A stretch of DNA of 64,000 bases, from NCBI RefSeq assembly GCF_900005765.1, contig NC_041691.1, forward strand, positions 1,178,001 to 1,242,000, read 5' to 3'. Shown here in pieces: positions 1 to 9,891 of the stretch. The position numbers were made by a program, and so were the translations under genes. Position 1 is the stretch's first letter; every line of letters starts with the position of its first letter. The notes under the pieces were generated by a model. It was given only the letters and a program-made list of their open reading frames with translations, was not told the DNA's origin and made no database searches. This stretch comes from Plasmodium relictum. Taxonomy: Eukaryota > Apicomplexa > Aconoidasida > Haemosporida > Plasmodiidae.

Positions 1-544
1 GAAAATATATTAAAAAATTTGCATTATTCTAATAAGCATCTAAATACTTGTCTTTCTTGTGATTGTGTAAGAAAAAAAGCTGCATATGTTTTTATTACCA
101 TTATGTGATTTTTCTGTATATTTAAATATACATAAATGCATACACATATGAAGAAATATTGATAAATATATGCAAATATATTGAAATATATATAAAAACA
201 GGAATATATTGATACATAAAAAATTACATTATTTAGTTACCTATTTATATACACATTTTATAATATATTTCCTTTCATTTTTAATATATTGATTAAAATA
301 GTTATGAATATTAAGTTTTTTTTTTTTTTTTAAAGCGTTAAAAATTTCATTTTTTCAATTTTTAACTGTATAAATTTTTTGTTATTACATTGTAATTAAT
401 TAAAATTCGTCATATTTTAATAAATATTAAAACTTTTTTTTTTTTTAGGATAAAAATAAAAATGTGAATGACAATTATTTGCCTGAGGTTTTATTCCTTA
501 AACATGATGGTTATTTAGGCGCTATTGGATGTTTTTTTTCATAA
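1..544 (+). CDS. Pantothenate kinase, C-terminal end (partial)
   Basis: This is the 3' end of a gene that begins left of the window. I see two exons, 1-66 and 449-544, separated by a 382-base intron (GT at 67, AG at 447-448). The junction is in phase 0, and the joined frame stays open to the TAA at 542-544. The last residues read PEVLFLKHDGYLGAIGCFF. This matches the closing signature of eukaryotic type II pantothenate kinases, which end in a motif like ALFLEHEGYFGAVGA. The enzyme phosphorylates pantothenate in the first step of CoA synthesis. Only about 53 codons are visible, so the call rests on this C-terminal motif plus my recollection that a PanK gene lies next to GPHR and GlyRS in P. 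falciparum. The catalytic ATP site is outside the window. Confidence 0.68.
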
Positions 545-1348
545 TTTATCTTTTTGTTTTATGTGCATTTAAGTATGTATATATATTAAAGAATTTTTAA
601 CATATATAACTATTTAACTTTTTTTTGTTATTTAATTTTTTTAACATAAATTTTATGATTCAAAAAATTATATAATTTTAAATTATGAAGTTATAGTATT
701 TTTTTTTTTTTTTTTTGCTTAAAAATAATTTACCTTTTATAATTATCAAATAAAAAAATAAATAATTTTTTTTATTTACGTACTTAAATGTGCAAATTTC
801 TTTGATATATTAAATTTTTTTTTTTTCTTTTTTTAATATTTTTTAATTTTTTTTTCTTTCTAATCATATACATAATTTCATATATTATATATTTTGCACC
901 TTTGAATTTTTTTTTTTTTTTTTTCTTCCTTTTTTAAAGATAAATAATAAAATTTTAATTTTAAACATAAATAGAAATGATATCTTTTTACTAATTTATA
1001 AATATTAACTTTTTTTATAATTTACATTAATGAATTACGACAATTTTTAAATTAATAAAAATGAAGAATAAAAAGATAATTTAAAAGTAGGAAAAAATAT
1101 TAAGAATGGTAGAAGAAAATTAGAACATATATTTAATTATTTATCTTAACCTAAATTAAAAAAATATATATGTATAAAGGTTTACGAAAATATATATACT
1201 TATTAAAATATACTTTTATATTGGTTGAAATAATAATATAAATGAAATATATAAGAAATTAACAAAAAGAGCTAACTCATTTTACATAAATAAGTACATA
1301 AATACAAAGGGAAAACAAATAATATTATTTAGAAAAAGTAGGGTAAAT
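545..1348. other. Intergenic, PanK 3' to GPHR 5'
   Basis: Tandem spacer of about 800 bases. The first 400 bases hold several T runs of 10-16. The last 300 bases before the GPHR ATG are A-rich and lack long T runs, as expected for a 5' leader. I see no supported gene or RNA. Confidence 0.6.
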
Positions 1349-4087
1349 ATGATTAACTTCACTATAATATTTTTATGTATTTATCATTTAATTTTATCAT
1401 TATTAGGATCATTATTTTTTGAAAATTACTTATTTAAGGATTTTGAAAATAGCTTCAGTTTAGTAAAAGTAATTTTTTGTTTTTCTTTTGTTCTCTGTCT
1501 ATCATTGTTATCTATGATCTTATTTGAGATATTAGGCTTTATAACTACTACATTAAAGTTATTTATATGGTATATTGATATAACTCTTTTGATTTTATTT
1601 ATTTATTTAATTATTCCTGTTAGCTTAATATATACATATATTACGTATGAAGATGAAAAAGTTTCAAGGAGTTTATTCAAATTTAAATATTTTTACACTA
1701 TTTTAACTAAAATGAAGCATAAAAAAATTAATGAACTTGAAGAAGATAAAAAAAATTTTATGAGAAGATTAGTTTACATTAGTGAAGACTTAATCTCAAA
1801 AATGAAAAATTATAATAGGAAAATAAAAAAGCGAAATAAGCAAAAAATTCTTAAATTTTTTATAGGATGTCTTTTTTTCTTACCTATTATTTGGTTTACC
1901 TTTTATAAAATATCAATGATTACATTAAAAAACAACAGTGATGTTTATGAGAAATCAGATATGTATAATATAGGAACTATTTTACAAGAAAAATTCAATA
2001 AAATAAATAAAGAGTTAAATGAAGAATACGATATAAATAATGAAAAAACAAATAATTCACCATTTATTAAAATAATGAAAAATTTACTTATTTATATATC
2101 TGTTACAGGAATGACTATAGTTAGTGCACTTTCAGCTTTTACTAGTTTATATTCCCCGTATACAAATATAAGTAATTTTTTTTTTTTTGTTACCATTAAT
2201 AAAGTTAAAATAATTGAAAAAAAAATTAAATTCATAACAGATGAATTATCATCAAAGAAAAAAATGTTGTTATTATATGAAAACCCTCATTTAATTAATA
2301 GTTATTTTAAAAATATGAATGAACCTACCTTTAACAATAAGGGAGATATTTATACGAATGCAAATAATAATTACAAAGAGGAAATAGAATTTGAAGATTT
2401 AGCTACTTACACAGATAACATTACACATAAGGATAAATATAAAATGAATACAAATAATAATTTAAATTTTAATGAAAATATTAATATATGTAATATTCAT
2501 AATACTAATGATATGCATAATAATAGTATAGACCATTGCTACGGTCGTTTCACACATAATATTAGTCCTTTTGATAATTTACAAAATAATTTAAATTATA
2601 ATACATGTCAGGAAGAATCATTGTATAATAATAATGATAGTTTGAATCATGAAATTATCCAAAATGAAAATAATTTTGAGTATGATGATAAAAAAAGAAA
2701 AGAAAAATCTGAATATGCATGTTTTAATAGGTTTAAAAAATGTAACTTATATTTGGATAGTCATAAATCTATTTACAAGGATATATATGAAACATTTATG
2801 AAAAAAGAAAAGAATTTTGATAATTTATTTAATATAAATGAAGATATATATGATATGAAAGAAATTGAAATGATAGAAAAAAAGGAATCAAAATTAATAG
2901 AAAAAAACGATGAATTTAATGAAACATACATTGATAGAATAATAATGAGCACAAAAGAAAATTCTAATAATAAAATAACAACACCATTTGAGAAAAGTAT
3001 TAGTAGTAGTAACTCCTTATTTAAAAGAAATGTTAAATCAGATAATTTATTCGAAAATAAACATGTAAATTATAAAAGAAAATTTATTTTTTTTAAAACC
3101 AAAGATAATTTTGATGAAAAAAGTGGCACAAAAGAGGAAAATGATTCTGGAGCAGGAAAAAATAAATCCTTTTTTTATAAATATACTGTTTATTCTTTTA
3201 AAAAGATATTTCAGAATTATGATACTTTGCCCCATAATGTTACAAATAAAGAAAATGTGAATTTAAATAAAAATTATATTTCTGCATTTCTTTTCAATAG
3301 TTTTCATAAACCTTATAAAACTTTTCATAGTGTGAAGGAATTTTTTATGGGAAAAAAAAGAAATATTAATAAAAAAAAAAAGGAAATATTAATTCAAGAT
3401 ATAAAAGCTTTAGAATATATGGTGAAGAAATTATACTTTTTATTAGATGAAGTTATAAAAGAACAAATACGAGTGAATCACAGTACTACTTTTTTTGGTA
3501 TATTATTGTATTTATTAGGAATAATCATGTCGATATTATGTTTATATAAAATTATAAAAACATGCTACATTATATATATGATAGAAATTCACTATAGATT
3601 TATTTCCACTTATAGTAATGGACATGTGTTAATGCTATTTTATGCAAAAAATATGAATATTTCAATCATAAATGAATTGAAAAATGTTCTTCATATAGTT
3701 AACATAAATATTAATTTAGATAATTATGTTATTTCTATAACATCTATATTATTATTATGTTTTATTTTTACTAATTTAAAAACATTTATGGAAAAGATCA
3801 TAAAATTAAGATATTCAACAAAATCATCTTTATATTCTAATTTAGCTATCCTGTTAATGTGCGAGATAATGGATTTATATTTTTCTGCTTATTGTATACA
3901 ATTATTTGATTATTTACCAATTAAAGAGAAGATTAAAATGCTTTATATATTTTTTAATAATAATTTATTAAATTTATTTAAGTTAAAATATCATTTTGAT
4001 TTTGTTTATGTTATATCCTTGTTTGTTTCTTTAATTTTAATTAAATTTCATCATAAGCATAGAACAGAGCAATTTAAAGAAATATAA
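1349..4087 (+). CDS. Golgi pH regulator (GPHR/GPR89) family multi-pass membrane protein
   Basis: Single-exon gene of 912 residues. The N-terminal 100 residues contain hydrophobic segments. Around residue 253 the sequence GMTIVSALSAFTSLYSPYTN matches the family signature, which in animals reads like GVTLMALLSGFGAVNCPYTY. It is followed by the conserved charged helix (FITDELSSKKKMLLLYE). The C-terminal 230 residues carry the ABA_GPCR-type part: an IKALEYMVKKLYFLLDE helix, then several membrane spans including a SLYSNLAILLMCEIMDLYFSAY segment. Family members act as Golgi or endomembrane anion channels that set luminal pH, and plant GTG homologues were proposed as ABA receptors. Typical length is about 450-470. 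The excess is mostly a 350-380 residue hydrophilic Asn/Lys-rich insert (about residues 310-690) between the two conserved halves. The gene converges on GlyRS. Confidence 0.85.
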   Translation: MINFTIIFLCIYHLILSLLGSLFFENYLFKDFENSFSLVKVIFCFSFVLCLSLLSMILFEILGFITTTLKLFIWYIDITLLILFIYLIIPVSLIYTYITYEDEKVSRSLFKFKYFYTILTKMKHKKINELEEDKKNFMRRLVYISEDLISKMKNYNRKIKKRNKQKILKFFIGCLFFLPIIWFTFYKISMITLKNNSDVYEKSDMYNIGTILQEKFNKINKELNEEYDINNEKTNNSPFIKIMKNLLIYISVTGMTIVSALSAFTSLYSPYTNISNFFFFVTINKVKIIEKKIKFITDELSSKKKMLLLYENPHLINSYFKNMNEPTFNNKGDIYTNANNNYKEEIEFEDLATYTDNITHKDKYKMNTNNNLNFNENINICNIHNTNDMHNNSIDHCYGRFTHNISPFDNLQNNLNYNTCQEESLYNNNDSLNHEIIQNENNFEYDDKKRKEKSEYACFNRFKKCNLYLDSHKSIYKDIYETFMKKEKNFDNLFNINEDIYDMKEIEMIEKKESKLIEKNDEFNETYIDRIIMSTKENSNNKITTPFEKSISSSNSLFKRNVKSDNLFENKHVNYKRKFIFFKTKDNFDEKSGTKEENDSGAGKNKSFFYKYTVYSFKKIFQNYDTLPHNVTNKENVNLNKNYISAFLFNSFHKPYKTFHSVKEFFMGKKRNINKKKKEILIQDIKALEYMVKKLYFLLDEVIKEQIRVNHSTTFFGILLYLLGIIMSILCLYKIIKTCYIIYMIEIHYRFISTYSNGHVLMLFYAKNMNISIINELKNVLHIVNININLDNYVISITSILLLCFIFTNLKTFMEKIIKLRYSTKSSLYSNLAILLMCEIMDLYFSAYCIQLFDYLPIKEKIKMLYIFFNNNLLNLFKLKYHFDFVYVISLFVSLILIKFHHKHRTEQFKEI

Positions 4088-4740
4088 AATTTGTGAATAT
4101 AATAATTATAATAATAATAATGAAATTGATATCACTAATTTTTTTTTCTTTTTTAATTATGTTTTAAAATAAATTAATGAAAAAAAAAAATAAAAATATA
4201 ATTAAGATGAAATATATATAAAATGAAAGAGAATTAATAAATACCCTACATATGTCATCGAATAAGGCAATGTTTTTAAAAAAATATAAAAATATTATAA
4301 ACAATTCTTTTTTTTTTTCATTCCTTTTGAAAAAAAATGAAACTATGTATACATATACATTTATGAATAAGTTAATTTTTACCGTTATTTTTTGTTTTTA
4401 TTGTCAATTTTTAATTTAGATATTTAATTCTAATTTAATTTTTATTTATCTTTCATTTTTTATTTATTTTATTTAATTTTTTTTTTTTTTCTATAATTTT
4501 TCCTTTTTTTTTTTTTTTAGTATTATTATTATTATTATTATTTTTTGTTTAAATTTATTTATATATATATTCATTTATTCTATTTAATTTTTTATAATAA
4601 TTTGATGAAACATATATTAATTAAAGCACCCATAGAAGCGTGTGCATAATTTTTCAATACTTTTATTTAAATTATATTGGTTAATAAATTGAAGTTTTTA
4701 AAACTTTTTTTTTTTTTACTTGGACTAACAAAAATTAGTT
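4088..4740. other. Convergent intergenic, GPHR / GlyRS 3' ends
   Basis: About 650 bases between two converging genes. It contains long T runs and an (ATT)n stretch near 4520-4542. A short patch richer in G and C at about 4625-4650 can form a small GCAC/GTGC hairpin. I see no coding potential. The segment probably holds both 3' UTRs and polyadenylation sites. Confidence 0.55.
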
Positions 4741-7161
4741 CTATAAATTTTGTTGAGTAAATAATCCATAATTGGATATATAATCATTCCATGTTTTCTT
4801 TTGGTGTATTAATGAATTGATAATTTCAACTATCGAATTTATATCAATTCTTATTTGTAGCATTGAATCTCTTTCTCTCAATGTAATGGTTCTATCTTTT
4901 AATGTTTGAAAATCAATAGTAACAGCAAATGGTATACCAATTTCATCAGTTCTAGCATATTTTTTTCCAATAGATACACTAGAATTATCTATTTTTGATG
5001 ATATATCAAATTCATTTAATAGCATTTGAATTTGTTTTATGTGAGGATAAAATGCTTTATTATTTGATATAGACAATATAGAACATTTTATTGGGGCCAA
5101 CTTATATGGTAATGATAAATAATTTCTTTCTTCTTTATCATCAGTAAATGATCTAATTCTAAAAGAGTGCTCTAAAATGCAAAAAATAAGTCTTCCTATA
5201 CCAAATGAAGGTTCAATAACATTAGGTATAAAATTTTCCTCTTGCACTTTTTTTGTACATTTTTGAAAAGTAACCATATCTCTAGTTAATTCAAATGATA
5301 ATACACTAGTTGGGCCATTACATACTTTTAGAATATATTTGTTATTTTTATTTAATTCTTCATCTATGTTTAACAAATCTTCATTACTTTTTTCATTTAA
5401 AGCTTTATATATTATATTTTGATCATTTCTAAATTTACTTCCTATTTTGGCTTTATTTGGAAAAACTTTAACATATTCTACTTCTATAGGTTCATTATAT
5501 TTCTCACATGCATATAAATTGGAATCAGTGGATTCCATGTGACTTTTCAAATCATAAGCAGATCTATCGGCATGCCCAACAACCTCTATATAACCATATG
5601 AAGTTAAAATTTCTGCATCCCAACAATCACTAGCATAATGAGCCATTTCTGTTTTTAAATGCTGTCGAAATCTTATTCCATCTTTATTAATTCCGCATTT
5701 TAATAAAAATAAATAAGTTCTAGCAAGAAAATATGCTAAAGCTTCATTACCTATTATTTTTTGTTCGACAGCTTCTTGTATAGTTAAATTTTTTATGATT
5801 AATTTACTAGTTAACTGATTATCTCTTGGGAATAGAGGTAGCATTAAGTGTTTAAATAAATAATATTTTTCATGAAATTTCTTATTTGGATTTACAAAAT
5901 ATTCAATCTCAGCCATTTGAAATTCTCTAACCCTCAACAAACCATTTCTAGGAGATATCTCATTTCTAAATCCTAATCCTATTTGTGCACCAGCAAATGG
6001 CATTTTTCCACCATTATATTCTAATAATTTTCGGAAATTTACAAAAATACCTTGAGCTGTCTCAGGTCTTAAATATGCAATACTACTTAAATTCATATCC
6101 TTTTCATTATTTTTTTTTTTTTCATTTACATTACTTTCTATTTCATCTTTAGGACCAATTTTTGTTTGAAACATTAAATTAAAAGGAAAAGGATCTGATA
6201 AATTATTTTTTGCTGGTGATTTAATGTCATATTTCTTTATTACTTCTTTTATTTCTTCCGGATTCATACCATCTAATTTTCTTATTATTAATTCAATATC
6301 TTCTATCTCTTTAACAATTTCTTCTTTTTCGTATATTACATTACTCTCTTCATTTCCTAAGTTTTTTTTTTCTTTTTTATTTTGTACTTCATTTTGTTCT
6401 TGCACTTTCTTCTTTAATTCTTCTATTTTATTATTTAAAAATTCGGATAAATATTTATCTGCCCTATAGCAGTCTTTAGTAACTGAATCTCTCACCATTA
6501 AATCAGTGAACCTATCAACGTGACCAGAAGTTTTTAAAACATTATAAGGTGTAACACAAGTGCTTGATATTTCTAGCATTTCATCGTAATATATGAAATG
6601 ATATCTCCATAGTTTTTCTAATTCTGATTTTAACAAGCATCCAGATGGACCATAATCAATTAATCCTGATGTTCCACCATATATTTCAAATGCATTAGTG
6701 TAAAAAAATTTTCTTTTTATTAAATTTTCTAATTTAGAGCGATTTTCAATTAATTTTAATGGTTCACTTGGTACTATATACAAATCATTTAATTTTTTTT
6801 TTTTTTCTTCTAATAATTTTTCATTATTTTCATATTCTCTCTGTAATTCCTCATCACTTATATTTCTAATGGATTCGTTTCTTTCAATCAGAGTAGATAT
6901 TTCCTGATTATATCTTTCTATTAATTTCTCTACTGTTTCTGTTTTTTTAATATCCATTTTATTTATTTTTTTTGAAAAAAGAGCATAATTCTTTTTTTTT
7001 TTCTTATAGAGTTCATTAAAGGAAATATATCCACTTCTTAATTTGTTTAAAGTAATGTTGTAACAATTATATTTTAATTTTATTAAATTTAAACTAGAAA
7101 TAAAACTGTATGTTTTTATTGGAAAAAACATAGAAAATAAAATTATTCTTATATATTTCAT
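4741..7161 (-). CDS. Glycine--tRNA ligase (class II), probably dual targeted
   Basis: Single exon, 806 residues. It charges tRNA-Gly. The class II core is clear. EIYGGTSGLIDYGPSG and the following LKSELEKLWRYHF form motif 1 (about 155-190). RPETAQGIFVNF precedes motif 2, FRNEISPRNGLLRVREFQMA (about 395-415). Motif 3 is EPSFGIGRLIFCILEHSF (about 650). A HGTP-type anticodon-binding domain follows from about 690 (LAPIKCSILSI). A Lys/Glu-rich insert lies between motifs 1 and 2 (about 235-350). The N-terminus is hydrophobic and then basic, like a signal plus apicoplast transit peptide. An in-frame ATG at codon 69 (6957-6955) would give a form beginning MDIKKTETVEKL without the leader. Published work on P. 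falciparum describes one GlyRS gene serving cytosol and apicoplast, which fits these two starts. Which start is used cannot be read from DNA alone. Confidence 0.95.
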   Translation of the reverse strand: MKYIRIILFSMFFPIKTYSFISSLNLIKLKYNCYNITLNKLRSGYISFNELYKKKKKNYALFSKKINKMDIKKTETVEKLIERYNQEISTLIERNESIRNISDEELQREYENNEKLLEEKKKKLNDLYIVPSEPLKLIENRSKLENLIKRKFFYTNAFEIYGGTSGLIDYGPSGCLLKSELEKLWRYHFIYYDEMLEISSTCVTPYNVLKTSGHVDRFTDLMVRDSVTKDCYRADKYLSEFLNNKIEELKKKVQEQNEVQNKKEKKNLGNEESNVIYEKEEIVKEIEDIELIIRKLDGMNPEEIKEVIKKYDIKSPAKNNLSDPFPFNLMFQTKIGPKDEIESNVNEKKKNNEKDMNLSSIAYLRPETAQGIFVNFRKLLEYNGGKMPFAGAQIGLGFRNEISPRNGLLRVREFQMAEIEYFVNPNKKFHEKYYLFKHLMLPLFPRDNQLTSKLIIKNLTIQEAVEQKIIGNEALAYFLARTYLFLLKCGINKDGIRFRQHLKTEMAHYASDCWDAEILTSYGYIEVVGHADRSAYDLKSHMESTDSNLYACEKYNEPIEVEYVKVFPNKAKIGSKFRNDQNIIYKALNEKSNEDLLNIDEELNKNNKYILKVCNGPTSVLSFELTRDMVTFQKCTKKVQEENFIPNVIEPSFGIGRLIFCILEHSFRIRSFTDDKEERNYLSLPYKLAPIKCSILSISNNKAFYPHIKQIQMLLNEFDISSKIDNSSVSIGKKYARTDEIGIPFAVTIDFQTLKDRTITLRERDSMLQIRIDINSIVEIINSLIHQKKTWNDYISNYGLFTQQNL

Positions 7162-8544
7162 ATATTTTTTTTAATTATATTTTAAAATAAAATAAAATAA
7201 AAATAAATAAAAAAAAAAATTTAATAAAAAAAAAACTCTGAATTAATTAGAAATTTTAGTGGCTTTAATTATTAGGTTTACAAATAAAAAAAAATTATAA
7301 TAAAAAAAAAACTATAAAAATATCACTTTTTCAATTATTTAACCATATATGAAGAAACACATTTCGAATATACAATATTATTTTTAATAAAAAATAGATA
7401 AAAGAAAAAGAACTTTAAATATTCCTTTAAAGTTATTATGTATACTAATTAGTTTAATATTATAAAAAAACTTTTTTTTATATTTAGTTTTATTCTAATT
7501 TTTTTTATGCACGTCCTATTTATATTTGATATCTTAAAATGATTAATGAAAAATACAAAATTTTCATTATATTTTTCGAGAAGCCCACGATTATATAAAG
7601 AGAAAAATACAAATGAAATGCCATGAAACATTCAACTATATTTTTAATTTTTTATTTTTACACATATATTATAATTTTTATGCATAGAATTAAAAAAAAA
7701 AAATTTTTTAATGTATATATATAATTTATACGGAAATTGGGTTTATTCAATAAGAAATTTTCTTATTATGCGAATTAATTTTTTAACATTAAATTTAATT
7801 TGGCTTAAATTAATCACTCTAAAAAAATTTCATATTTTTATTTTAAGTTATTATATTATACATATATATATTTATATAAATTCTAAATATTTATCAAAGC
7901 TCTTAAAATAAGTAATTGTTTTAAAGTGAATACTAAAATTTTTTTTTTTTTTTATTTCAAATTAAACTAATCATTTTTTATTTAGTTAGAAAAAGAAAAA
8001 AATTATTCAAAACTACACATATATTTTAAAATTAACTATTTTTTTAGATAATTCACATATATATATTTTTCTTAAATATAACTATTTTAATTATCCATAC
8101 AGAATTATTAAAAGCTAATCATAATTTTTATTTCTTTTAAAGTTTATAATTAATAAACAAAATATAATGATAAATTTTAAAATAAGTAATTTAAAGTATA
8201 GAGTAAGTAATTTTAATAAGTGAAAATATTTAAAATAATATAAATCGCATAAACTAATAAAAAATTATATAATATAAAATTTTAATTTTACAAATTTCAT
8301 AATAAAGAATAAATAAATATGCGTATAAATATTATTTATTAATAATAATTTTTTTATTTTATTAAAATAATTATATATAAAAACTTTTACGAGGAAAACT
8401 ACATACAAATATAAAATACTTAGATGAAAGATTTTTATAAATCAATAAAAAAAAAAAAAACAACAAAAATTCAAATTTTATTATTAATATTTACGTATTT
8501 ATTTATTTAAAAAAAAAAAATAATAAAAATATATATTTTATAAT
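7162..8544. other. Intergenic, Zim17 3' to GlyRS 5'
   Basis: Nearly 1.4 kb between two minus-strand genes. It is highly AT-rich, with A runs near the GlyRS start and no long conserved reading frame. Two 60-66 codon frames (7449-7631 minus, 7711-7911 plus) consist of Ile/Leu/Tyr/Asn-type codons expected by chance and show no family resemblance. It presumably contains the GlyRS promoter. Confidence 0.55.
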
Positions 8545-9303
8545 TTATTTATATGCATTTAGTAGATCATCTATTTCTAACAAATTATTATAAGAGAATT
8601 TTCTAATAACTCCTTCTCCCTTTTCTTCTAAAATTTTTTCTATATTTGTTTTTCCATCTTGAAACCATCCTAATTGATCGGATATCAAATGCAGATTATC
8701 ACATGATGGGCATCTAATAATTACAACTCCATTATAATATGCTTGTTTAGAAAATTTTTTTGCACTTCTTTTTTCACATATTTTACATGTAAACATTAAA
8801 ACCAGATATTCTTTATTTTTTTTTTCTTCTGTTAATTCATTACTTACTTCATTTTCTTTTTCTGTCTTTTTTTCTTCATTTATTTCTATTAAACTTTTCT
8901 TTATGGATTTTTCATTATTGTGATCTTCAGTTTTCTTTAAATTATTTTCTTTACCATTTTGAAATACATATGTTTCTTCTTCATCATTATTTACCTTTTT
9001 CTTCTTTCTCTCTATATTATTATTATTTATTTTTTCGTTATTTAACGTTGTTATATCGTTTCCATTTTCTTTTTCCTTCTCATTTTTTGTAATAAATTGT
9101 CTCTTAAAAAAAATTAAAGAGTTGCCACTGTCAATTTTTTTTATATTAGCATTTAAAAAAATGTTTTTTGAATTAAAAAAATTATAACAATTTTTTAAAG
9201 TTGAATAATAAATATTTTGTTGTTTATATTTGTTATGTTTTGAAAGAAAAATATTACTTATAACAATTTTTTCTGAAATTTTCCTTAATAATTTTTCAGC
9301 CAT
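8545..9303 (-). CDS. DNL-type zinc finger protein (Zim17/Tim15/Hep1), mitochondrial Hsp70 partner
   Basis: Single exon, 252 residues. The C-terminal 80 residues hold the zf-DNL domain. A first pair is CKIC (about residue 172) and a second pair is CPSC (about 199). The second is followed directly by the DNL motif ([13 protein letters not shown]). This family keeps mitochondrial (and plastid) Hsp70 soluble and so supports protein import. The first 60 residues are rich in Lys, Ser and Asn with few acids ([20 protein letters not shown]), consistent with an organelle presequence. A Lys/Glu/Asn-rich linker of about 90 residues separates the two parts. The gene is divergent from UNC-45 with under 600 bases between starts, so they may share a promoter region. 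Mitochondrion versus apicoplast is not settled by the sequence. Confidence 0.88.
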   Translation of the reverse strand: MAEKLLRKISEKIVISNIFLSKHNKYKQQNIYYSTLKNCYNFFNSKNIFLNANIKKIDSGNSLIFFKRQFITKNEKEKENGNDITTLNNEKINNNNIERKKKKVNNDEEETYVFQNGKENNLKKTEDHNNEKSIKKSLIEINEEKKTEKENEVSNELTEEKKNKEYLVLMFTCKICEKRSAKKFSKQAYYNGVVIIRCPSCDNLHLISDQLGWFQDGKTNIEKILEEKGEGVIRKFSYNNLLEIDDLLNAYK

Positions 9304-9891
9304 TTTGACTTTTTATTTTTAAAATATACAAATTCTTGGAACCTCATTCCTATAATTTAATTAAAAAATTTTAACCTATGCAGGTATCTTTTTTTTATTT
9401 TTATTTTTATTCTTTTTTTTTTTTTTTTGAAGAAATTTTTTATAAACTTGATAATTTTAATAAAATACCTTATTCTTTTTGTTAAAATTTTAAATAAAAA
9501 TTTCAAGTTATGCAACAAAAGTGGAATAGTAAAAAATAAGAAATATTTTTATCTAAAAAAAAAAAATAAAAATATTACAAACTACATAGTATTTTATATC
9601 TGCAGAAAGAAAAAAAATTTAATTCTAAATGTGTAATTTTTTTTTTTTTTATATAAATAATAGTATTTAATTTACAAAAAAAAAAAAAAAAAACCTTTTA
9701 AATTTTTAATGCACAATAAAAATTACAAAAAAATATATACATTGTTACACAAAAAAAAATTATATATTAATTTTTTTTTTTTTTCCCTATGTATAATACT
9801 AAATTTTTATTATATCTTTTTTCTTTTTAGTTTTATTTGTTTTTCGATTTTTTTTCTTTTTTTTTTTTTTTGTCTATTTATTTTTTTAACT
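9304..9891. other. Divergent promoter region, Zim17 / UNC-45
   Basis: 588 bases between the start codons of two divergent genes. It holds poly-T tracts (for example 9413-9429 and 9771-9785) and an 18-base A run near 9676. The plus-strand frame into UNC-45 stays open back to an ATG at 9709. The 61 residues encoded there are almost entirely Phe/Ile/Leu from T-rich leader sequence, so I treat them as 5' UTR. Confidence 0.5.

Noticed and set aside
4602-4660. Candidate C/D snoRNA with TTGATGA at about 4602 and a small GC-rich hairpin
   Set aside because: No CTGA box D or terminal stem in the expected range.
7711-7911. 66-residue frame as a small membrane protein gene
   Set aside because: Residue content equals that expected of random AT-rich DNA, with no family match or upstream context.
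9709-9891. 61-residue hydrophobic N-terminal extension of UNC-45
   Set aside because: Encoded by T-rich leader sequence. UNC-45 is cytosolic and the TPR domain begins right after ATG 9892.
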